Part shown: positions 6,146 to 10,316 of the stretch, piece by piece
Position numbering within the stretch: position 1 is the stretch's first letter
How the letters are laid out: each line of letters starts with the position of its first letter
IMG/VR virus record: IMGVR_UViG_3300048091_000081
Location: 1 to 22,084 of that record
Strand: one strand, 5' to 3'
DNA length: 22,084 nucleotides
From: a virus
Position numbers and translations under genes: made by a program
Notes under the pieces: model-generated
The model's database searches: none
Seen by the model: only the letters and a program-made list of their open reading frames with translations
Told to the model about the DNA's origin: nothing

Positions 6146-6697
6146 ATGCCCTTCGCCGAACGCTACCTCAACGCCCTGAATTCAGCCAACCTGCAAGACG
6201 ACGAACTGCATCGCAAGACCGAGGCGCTGGCGGCCGCGGCCCTGGCTGACCTGAGCGGCGGTCAGGGTAGCGTGTTCGGCTCGATGCTGACGCGCGCGAA
6301 GTACGGCAATGGTGCCAAGAAGGTCTTCGAAGCAGGCGCGATGGAGCTCGCGGCGTTGCTGCGGGCTTGGAAGCAGGTCGTTGCCAAGCGCGGGCTCGAG
6401 CGAGGATGGTTCCCGACGCCGCGCGCCGAATGGGATGCCAATGCGGTCATCAAGCGTTACCACCAAATCGCCGAGCAATCGCTCGCGCACTGGCTGGGCG
6501 GTAACTGCGAATGCTGCCAGGGCTCGACGGTCGGCGCCAACGGCTTGACCTGCAAAGCCTGCAGCGGAACGGGCAAGGCACCGATCCTGGGCGATAACAC
6601 GGTGGCGGATCGCACTCGCGACATGGTGAGCGAACTCGAAGGACTCTACCAGGCGCACTCGGCCCGCGCGGGCGCAAAGATGCGGCAGGCGGCATGA
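6146..6697 (+). CDS. Q-like late antiterminator candidate with DnaJ-type zinc finger
   Basis: A 183-residue protein with AGGAG seven bases before its ATG. Residues about 70-115 form helices with W-K-Q-V-V-A-K-R-G and W-D-A-N-A-V-I-K-R-Y-H-Q-I-A. Residues about 122-150 hold C-E-C-C-Q-G and, further on, C-K-A-C-S-G-T-G-K, a Cys4 finger like those of DnaJ and of lambdoid antitermination proteins. A helical tail follows. Late Q proteins bind DNA near the late promoter and make polymerase ignore terminators. Position fits: last early gene group, directly before a strong promoter (7070) and an intrinsic terminator (7224). I see only the finger and the context, so it could be another zinc-finger regulator. 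The next gene overlaps by ATGA. Confidence 0.6.
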   Translation: MPFAERYLNALNSANLQDDELHRKTEALAAAALADLSGGQGSVFGSMLTRAKYGNGAKKVFEAGAMELAALLRAWKQVVAKRGLERGWFPTPRAEWDANAVIKRYHQIAEQSLAHWLGGNCECCQGSTVGANGLTCKACSGTGKAPILGDNTVADRTRDMVSELEGLYQAHSARAGAKMRQAA

Positions 6698-6870
6698 GCC
6701 CGGCGTTCCCACGGAGCAGGCTGTCGACGATGGCCCTTGCGGTTACGATTACTCTCGCAAGCCAAGCATTCGCCCCGCAGGTCGCCGCCCCAATTTTGCC
6801 ATGGCCGGGCATTGCGCCAAAATACGGCAATCCGCGCCCATACCTCAAGCGCAAGAAAGGAAGGTCATGA
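6694..6870 (+). CDS. 58-aa protein with an N-terminal hydrophobic segment
   Basis: Its ATG overlaps the stop of the Q-like gene and its stop overlaps the next ATG, both as ATGA. After a basic start (P-R-S-R-L) comes a hydrophobic stretch, M-A-L-A-V-T-I-T-L-A-S-Q-A-F-A, which looks like a signal peptide or one membrane helix. The rest is proline- and lysine-rich (W-P-G-I-A-P-K-Y-G-N-P-R-P-Y). No family known. The double ATGA coupling is the main support. It may sit in or cross the inner membrane. Confidence 0.5.
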   Translation: MSPAFPRSRLSTMALAVTITLASQAFAPQVAAPILPWPGIAPKYGNPRPYLKRKKGRS

Positions 6871-7055
6871 GCAGCAACGACAACGAAACCATGGAAGTCA
6901 TTGTGAATGGGGTCAAGGAGAGGCGGACCATCGAGAGCTATACCAGAATTGATGGTGGGCTGATGCCCGGTACACTGATCGCCAACCCCGTGCTTCGTGC
7001 AAATGAGATGGCGACGAGAACGATCTCGGGTGAAGTGCACATTCTGCAGGCCTAG
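6867..7055 (+). CDS. 62-aa small acidic phage protein
   Basis: A clear AAGGAAGG ribosome-binding site precedes the ATG at 6867. The protein is soluble, with a likely strand-turn-strand section (M-E-V-I-V-N-G-V-K-E-R-R-T-I-E) and a second strand pair at the end (R-T-I-S-G-E-V-H-I-L). No known motif. It is the last gene before the late promoter region. Function unknown. Confidence 0.6.
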   Translation: MSSNDNETMEVIVNGVKERRTIESYTRIDGGLMPGTLIANPVLRANEMATRTISGEVHILQA

Positions 7056-7069
7056 CAGACTCAACAGTA

Positions 7070-7098
7070 TTGCATTCGAAAAAAAAGAGGCGTAAACT
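7070..7098 (+). promoter_or_regulatory. Strong sigma-70-type promoter, candidate late promoter (pR'-like)
   Basis: TTGCAT and TAAACT are separated by exactly 17 bases, and the spacer carries a run of eight A. Both boxes are close to the consensus. The site follows the Q-like gene group and lies about 125 bases before an intrinsic terminator, the order seen at lambda pR'-tR'. Transcription would start near 7105. About 130 bases of untranslated leader follow, with no supported gene (7056-7221). Confidence 0.55.
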
Positions 7099-7221
7099 TT
7101 AGTCCTCAACACAGTTCCCTCTCGATACCGTAATGCGCGCGAAAGCGCCGCCGCTGTCTAGAGGCAGTCGAAACACCCCGCCCGCGTTAAAGCCGGCGTT
7201 CGTCTGCAAGGAACGTGATTC

Positions 7222-7244
7222 AACCCGCCACCTCGGCGGGTTTT
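7222..7244 (+). terminator. Rho-independent terminator (tR'-like)
   Basis: CCCGCC and GGCGGG form a six-base-pair stem, extended by flanking AA/TT to eight, with a five-base loop. TTTT follows directly. This is a good intrinsic terminator on the plus strand. It would stop unmodified transcription from the 7070 promoter after a leader of about 140 bases, so it is the probable target of the Q-like protein. Confidence 0.75.
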
Positions 7245-7387
7245 GTCGTTTACGCGCCACTTTGCAGATAGCCTTGGGTGCAAGTAAGCCTCAAACAACG
7301 CTCGACGCGTTCCGGCGCTGCCCGCCGCCGTCCTGCTATACCCAATCAGCCAGACGTAGCCGAAAGCTGCGCGCCAAGGAACTGGCA

Positions 7388-7410
7388 TGCCGGGACGCTG
7401 TCACCCGGCA
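7388..7410 (-). terminator. Stem-loop just after hicB
   Basis: TGCCGGG and CCCGGCA make a perfect seven-base-pair stem with a nine-base loop, 11 bases past the hicB stop. No T run follows on the minus strand, so termination would be weak; it may instead protect the 3' end of the hicAB messenger. The 7245-7387 stretch holds nothing else that I can support. Confidence 0.4.
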
Positions 7411-7420
7411 CCAATACGCA

Positions 7421-7837
7421 TCAGCGCACGACCAGGTCGAGATCGCGGCCAAGCGCCTTAAACGCTGCCGCGAGCGTGTCGATCTTCGTTGCGTGACCGA
7501 GATCGATGATCCGGTTCACCTCCTGGGGCTTGATGCCCATGAGGCGCGCCAGGTCGGCCGGCCGGATCTTCTGGGTCAGCATCTCGTTGAGCAGCATGAC
7601 TTTGGCCGAGGCGCTAAGCGGCAGCTCGATAAGGTGCTCGCCCTCGACCGGCTCAGAAGGCGGCGGAACCGGTCGACGGTCTTCGACATAGAAGTCCATT
7701 GCGGTTAGCAGGGCATCGGCGGCCATGTTGAGGGCCACGACAGTGGTCTCACCTTGGCTGATCGCTTCCGGAATATCTCGGAACGTGACGACAAGCCCTT
7801 CGTTGTCGCCTGGGGTCAGGGTAGCGGGGTATTTCAT
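7421..7837 (-). CDS. hicB: HicB-type antitoxin
   Basis: A 138-residue protein with GGAGGG three bases before the ATG. Residues 1-60 form the partly degraded RNase H-like HicB fold: M-K-Y-P-A-T-L, V-V-T-F-R-D-I-P-E-A-I-S-Q-G-E-T, A-A-D-A-L-L-T-A-M-D-F-Y. A proline-rich linker leads to a C-terminal helix-turn-helix (about 95-135: R-P-A-D-L-A-R-L-M-G-I, N-R-I-I-D-L, L-A-A-A-F-K-A-L-G-R-D). HicB binds and neutralises HicA through the first domain and represses its own promoter through the second. It lies downstream of hicA, the usual order, and the inverted repeat at 8116-8157 is its likely operator. Length and domains fit the family well. Confidence 0.92.
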   Translation of the reverse strand: MKYPATLTPGDNEGLVVTFRDIPEAISQGETTVVALNMAADALLTAMDFYVEDRRPVPPPSEPVEGEHLIELPLSASAKVMLLNEMLTQKIRPADLARLMGIKPQEVNRIIDLGHATKIDTLAAAFKALGRDLDLVVR

Positions 7838-7906
7838 AAGCCCTCCGTGGCGGTAGTTTGCAAGAGTCGGTGCGGTTTGTGTTGCAAACCCCTTTCGGGG
7901 CTCGCC

Positions 7907-8083
7907 TCACTTGATGTTGAGTTGTTTCTTGATCTCCCTGACAAATCGGTCGTCAATCTCTTTGCCGGGGTGCCGAGGGACGGTGGTTTGTTTGCCGTTC
8001 AGGTAGACCTTCAAGTGTTTGGTGCCATTCTTGATTGTCGCGCCCTGTTCGGCTAACCACCGTACTAACTCAGTCTGTTTCAC
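7907..8083 (-). CDS. hicA: HicA-type mRNA interferase toxin
   Basis: A 58-residue protein. I chose the GTG start at 8083, because AGGGGGTGCG lies just before it and V-K-Q-T-E-L-V-R-W-L matches known HicA starts; the longer reading frame from 8146 runs through the promoter. The sequence shows the double-stranded-RNA-binding-like fold: L-V-R-W-L-A-E-Q-G-A, N-G-T-K-H-L-K-V-Y (the histidine is the expected catalytic residue), T-V-P-R-H-P-G-K-E-I-D and R-E-I-K-K-Q-L-N-I-K. HicA cleaves mRNA and halts growth when HicB is lost. hicB starts 69 bases downstream; a short CCCC-GAAA-GGGG hairpin lies in the gap. As phage cargo it may stabilise lysogeny or block other phages. Confidence 0.92.
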   Translation of the reverse strand: MKQTELVRWLAEQGATIKNGTKHLKVYLNGKQTTVPRHPGKEIDDRFVREIKKQLNIK

Positions 8084-8113
8084 CGCACCCCCTTTCGTGT
8101 TGTCGATGTAGAT

Positions 8114-8142
8114 ACTATAAACAAAAACGTTGAGATAAGCAA
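8114..8142 (-). promoter_or_regulatory. hicAB promoter
   Basis: Read leftward, TTGCTT (8137-8142) and TATAGT (8114-8119) are spaced by 17 bases. The second box overlaps the left arm of the inverted repeat at 8116-8127, so a protein bound there would block it. The hicA start lies about 31 bases further on. Confidence 0.65.
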
Positions 8143-8157
8143 GCATTTTTGTTTATA
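8116..8157. promoter_or_regulatory. 12-bp perfect inverted repeat, probable HicB operator
   Basis: TATAAACAAAAA at 8116-8127 is repeated in inverted form at 8146-8157, with an 18-base spacer. The arms are centred 30 bases apart, about three turns of DNA, so two HicB units could sit on the same face. Each arm overlaps the -10 box of one of two divergent promoters. The site lies directly upstream of hicA, where HicB-type repressors act. Confidence 0.65.
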
Positions 8158-8158
8158 T
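8130..8158 (+). promoter_or_regulatory. Rightward promoter opposite hicAB
   Basis: TTGAGA (8130-8135) and TTATAT (8153-8158) are spaced by 17 bases. The second box overlaps the right arm of the inverted repeat. It would drive the 45-aa gene at 8183 and possibly the structured RNA region after it. It looks weaker than the hicAB promoter. Confidence 0.5.
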
Positions 8159-8182
8159 CGTCGAATATTTTTGAGGGAAGTT

Positions 8183-8320
8183 ATGCGCTACTCAGCCCGC
8201 TGGAGCAACGGAGCCTGGAAGACGTTCGATCGTGAACGCTTCGCCGACATCGATACGCACCCGACGAAGAAGATCGCGGAGCTGGCGGTGTATGAGCTGA
8301 ACGCGGCACGTCGTAAGTAA
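8183..8320 (+). CDS. 45-aa protein divergent from hicAB
   Basis: A GAGGGAA ribosome-binding site lies seven bases before the ATG. The protein opens with paired aromatic/basic residues (R-Y-S-A-R-W-S-N-G-A-W-K-T-F-D) that look like two short strands, followed by a helix with K-K-I-A-E-L-A-V-Y-E-L-N-A-A-R-R-K. It is too short for a named family call. It shares its promoter region with hicAB and would be under the same operator, so it may belong to that cassette. Confidence 0.65.
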   Translation: MRYSARWSNGAWKTFDRERFADIDTHPTKKIAELAVYELNAARRK

Positions 8321-8606
8321 TCCGCCTCACCGGCGCAACCGGTGACCACACTACCGCCCCTTTCGCCGTGCGTGGTGAGGCCCCTCTCTTGGGATAATCA
8401 AGAAAGTGGCGGCAGTGTGGTGAATGCGCATTAGCTGATGCGCCTAGTTGATGTCGATCGTGCGATGGAGTGCGCGCTCAGCACGATGTCATTGCCGGAC
8501 CGTTAGCACCGGCCGCCGCAACCAGTCTCCAGCCAGATTGATCGATCTGGACTTTCGCCGCCTGATGCAGGAATGCGCGCGCAGCTTTTTTATTCCGAGG
8601 TTTTCC
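8321..8606 (+). other. Gene-free stretch dense in stem-loops, possible structured RNA
   Basis: No credible gene fits here. Perfect or near-perfect stems occur in series: 8327-8333 with 8339-8345 (7 bp), 8345-8358 with 8408-8421 (14 bp, one mismatch), 8387-8391 with 8399-8403, 8426-8431 with 8438-8443, 8457-8463 with 8481-8487 (7 bp), 8494-8498 with 8509-8513, and 8533-8538 with 8545-8550. The segment 8324-8331 can instead pair with 8374-8381 (8 bp), which breaks the first stem, as in switching RNAs. It lies on the rightward transcript before the late genes. It could be a leader RNA, an antitermination site or an independent small RNA. Confidence 0.45.
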
Positions 8607-8768
8607 ATGTTTGGTCTGCTCAAGTCCGTTGTTGATCTCGCTGCCGATGTGACCAAGGTAGTCGTCGCGGCCGTGGAGATCGTGGCCGACCTGGCTGGAG
8701 CGGTCGTCAAACCTGTTGCTGAGGCTGCGCAAGAGTTGGCCAAAGACGTCAAGAGCCTGAGGGACTAA
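8607..8768 (+). CDS. 53-aa amphipathic helical phage protein
   Basis: A GAGG ribosome-binding site sits about seven bases before the ATG at 8607. The protein starts M-F-G-L-L-K-S-V-V-D-L-A-A-D-V and repeats a V-V-x-x-x-x-E-I-V-A-D-L-A-G-A-V-V-K-P pattern, ending with a charged helix (E-L-A-K-D-V-K-S-L). This kind of short, alanine- and valine-rich amphipathic protein is widespread in phages of Gram-negative bacteria, near late or lysis genes. It could associate with membranes. A longer in-frame start at 8448 lies in the structured stretch and is not favoured. Confidence 0.75.
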   Translation: MFGLLKSVVDLAADVTKVVVAAVEIVADLAGAVVKPVAEAAQELAKDVKSLRD

Positions 8769-8771
8769 ACC

Positions 8772-8864
8772 ATGAGCGTCGAAGCAGAAGTCGTCTGGCT
8801 GCGGTTCGTGATGCAAGTGCTGCGCGAAGATATGGCGATCGATGTCGCGCGAGCAGCGGCATGA
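8772..8864 (+). CDS. 30-aa peptide before an ATGA-linked gene
   Basis: Starts three bases after the preceding stop and ends in the ATG of the next gene (ATGA at 8861). It is a single predicted helix with hydrophobic and acidic faces (V-V-W-L-R-F-V-M-Q-V-L-R-E-D-M). No ribosome-binding site is clear. It could be a real micropeptide or a coupling ORF. Confidence 0.45.
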   Translation: MSVEAEVVWLRFVMQVLREDMAIDVARAAA

Positions 8865-9169
8865 ACACCACCGCACAAATCTACCGCGCCGAGATCCTTC
8901 GTGCCGTCCTGGGCATGCGCGCCAGCGAGCTGAAGGCGGCCGACCTCACGCGCCTGAACCAGATCGCCGAGCACTTGGCGCACTGCGAGGAAGCGCAGAC
9001 AGCGCTGCGCGCCAAGGGCTACGGCTGCGCTGGCATGACCTTTACTGAGGTAGTGCGACAGGTCCCGGACAACTCGCCCGGTATTCTGAAGATGATCTTC
9101 CGGCCTGCGCATAAGCCGCCGGCGCACCTGGACTCGCGCGAATTGTTCGACATCTGGAGCTCGCGATGA
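8861..9169 (+). CDS. Hypothetical phage protein before the HNH/terminase cluster
   Basis: A 102-residue protein, ATGA-coupled at both ends. The first 55 residues are helical with L-T-R-L-N-Q-I-A-E-H-L-A-H-C-E-E-A. Then comes L-R-A-K-G-Y-G-C-A-G-M-T-F-T-E-V-V-R-Q-V-P-D-N, a stretch that recurs in small phage proteins located upstream of terminase genes. No catalytic residues are evident. Function unknown; presence in the packaging-proximal block suggests late expression. Confidence 0.7.
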   Translation: MNTTAQIYRAEILRAVLGMRASELKAADLTRLNQIAEHLAHCEEAQTALRAKGYGCAGMTFTEVVRQVPDNSPGILKMIFRPAHKPPAHLDSRELFDIWSSR

Positions 9170-9440
9170 AACCAATCCTTGGACATCAGATCGGCCAGCA
9201 GTTGTGTGACGCGCTGGGCCTGCCGAAGAATACTGTGGGCTTCACACTGCGCTGCCACGCCAACGAGATGGTGAGCGTGGCAGCGAGTACTGGCCGGAAG
9301 ACTTCGGCGCCTGGCTGCGAGACCGCACCGAGCGCGCGCACCGCGAGTTCATGGAGCGCACGTCGCGGCTACCTCGGTGTGACGGTAGCCAAGCGTCAAC
9401 CGAAGACATCGCGCGCTACATGGGCGCGCCACTGGACTGA
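9166..9440 (+). pseudogene. Hypothetical phage gene with an apparent -1 frameshift near 9279
   Basis: The first 38 codons from ATG 9166 are protein-like (M-K-P-I-L-G-H-Q-I-G, then D-A-L-G-L-P, then F-T-L-R-C-H-A-N-E). From about 9279 that frame becomes serine/arginine-rich and unconvincing. The frame starting at 9279 continues as a good protein, S-E-Y-W-P-E-D-F-G-A-W-L-R-D-R, R-A-H-R-E-F-M-E-R-T, and S-T-E-D-I-A-R-Y-M-G-A-P-L-D, and its stop overlaps the ATG of the next gene as TGATG. That frame has no start codon of its own (a stop at 9207, then no ATG or GTG until mid-way). A single missing base near 9279 would explain this; a sequencing error, a real inactivation or ribosomal slippage remain possible. 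No clear slippery heptamer is seen. Confidence 0.65.
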
Positions 9441-9820
9441 TGGCGGCGCGCCCTAAATCGATCTGCCGGAAGGTCGCATGCGGCGCTCTAACCGATGCGC
9501 CCGGCTACTGCGCGAAGCACGCCAAGCAGGCGGCCGGCTGGGAGCGCAGCAACGGTGGCAAGACCAGCGCTGAGCGCGGATACGACTACGCGTGGCAGAA
9601 GCGACGCGAGCGCATCATGGCGCGCGACTGCGGCCTTTGCCAGATCAAGGGGGCGAACTGCCGGCACATTGCTAGCGACGTCGACCACAAGGTCAACAAG
9701 GTGACTGCTCGCGCCCAGGGCTGGACTGAGGCTCAGATCGAGGACGACTCGAACCTGCAGGCCGCGTGCCGAACTTGCCACAAGGAAAAAACGGCTGCCG
9801 AACGTACCCGCCCCGGGTAA
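9440..9820 (+). CDS. HNH endonuclease next to the terminase genes
   Basis: A 126-residue protein whose ATG overlaps the preceding stop. It opens with a cysteine pair region (C-R-K-V-A-C, G-Y-C-A-K-H), then R-G-Y-D-Y-A-W-Q-K-R-R-E-R-I-M-A-R-D, C-G-L-C-Q, the core V-D-H-K-V-N-K, the asparagine in D-S-N-L-Q-A-A-C-R-T-C-H-K, and a basic tail. That is the complete HNH plus four-cysteine zinc arrangement. In HK97-like phages such an HNH protein next to terS/terL stimulates terminase cutting at cos and is needed for packaging. The context fits. Specific cleavage of this phage's cos is inferred. Confidence 0.92.
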   Translation: MAARPKSICRKVACGALTDAPGYCAKHAKQAAGWERSNGGKTSAERGYDYAWQKRRERIMARDCGLCQIKGANCRHIASDVDHKVNKVTARAQGWTEAQIEDDSNLQAACRTCHKEKTAAERTRPG

Positions 9821-9909
9821 ATCTTCGGGCCTTTTCGCCCCTAGACCGTCTAGTCCGTCTTTTTCTTATTTCCGCGATTCAGACTTTGAGCCCGTAGGAG
9901 GGTCGCAGC
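9821..9909 (+). other. HNH-to-terS gap with a palindrome and T run
   Basis: Two features stand out: GGGC and GCCC at 9827-9840 around a six-base loop, and the near-perfect palindrome CTAGAC-C-GTCTAG at 9841-9853, followed by a direct repeat of CCGTC and a TTTTT run. Phages of this type often place cos between an HNH gene and terS, so this 89-base gap is a cos candidate. It could equally hold a weak terminator. An AGGAGGG ribosome-binding site for terS is at its end. Confidence 0.4.
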
Positions 9910-10314
9910 ATGCCCAAACCCCGAACCCCTTCGGCGGTGCTGGAGGCGCGGGGTGCTTTTGACAAGGATCCTGGCCGCCGCCGCGAAGATTTCGAAGCTG
10001 GCGAGTTTGACATCAAGTCGCCGACGTATTTCAAGGCACATCAAAAGGCTGTATGGAATGAGATCGTCGGCGTGCTGCCGGCATCCGTCCTGCAGGCCAC
10101 CGATCGGATGGCTGTTGAACTCGCTGCTCGCCTGATCGCGCAGTTCCGCAAGCAGGATGACGCCGAGGTTACATCGGCCCAGGTCGCGCAGATTCGTACG
10201 GCGCTTGCGGTGCTCGGCATGACGCCAGCGGATCGGTCGCGAGTCTCGATCAAGAAGCAGGCTCCCTCGAACCCGTTCGCCGACATGATGGGCGGATCTA
10301 AAAAGGCACATTGA
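9910..10314 (+). CDS. Terminase small subunit (P27-like)
   Basis: A 134-residue protein with AGGAGGG eight bases before the ATG. The N-terminal part is basic and proline-rich; residues about 38-110 are helical (Y-F-K-A-H-Q-K-A-V-W-N-E-I-V, A-T-D-R-M-A-V-E-L-A-A-R-L-I-A-Q-F-R, I-R-T-A-L-A-V-L-G-M-T-P-A-D-R-S). This pattern, ending in G-M-T-P-A-D-R-S-R-V, is typical of P27-family small terminases, which bind the packaging site and regulate the large subunit. It directly precedes terL and its stop lies three bases before the likely terL start. Family call is good. Confidence 0.85.
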   Translation: MPKPRTPSAVLEARGAFDKDPGRRREDFEAGEFDIKSPTYFKAHQKAVWNEIVGVLPASVLQATDRMAVELAARLIAQFRKQDDAEVTSAQVAQIRTALAVLGMTPADRSRVSIKKQAPSNPFADMMGGSKKAH

Positions 10315-10316
10315 CT

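Noticed and set aside
7158-7388. Leftward 76-codon frame after hicB
   Set aside because: No ribosome-binding site, and it covers the terminator stem; protein has no coherent pattern.
7133-7708. Rightward frame across the terminator and hicB
   Set aside because: Runs through the terminator hairpin and opposite hicB; composition is not protein-like.
7056-8606. tRNA or CRISPR array in the non-coding stretches
   Set aside because: No cloverleaf with a recognisable T-loop, and no regularly spaced direct repeats.
8448-8606. N-terminal extension of the 53-aa gene from 8448
   Set aside because: The extension is arginine- and serine-rich shadow sequence and lies over the stem-loops; a good ribosome-binding site supports 8607.
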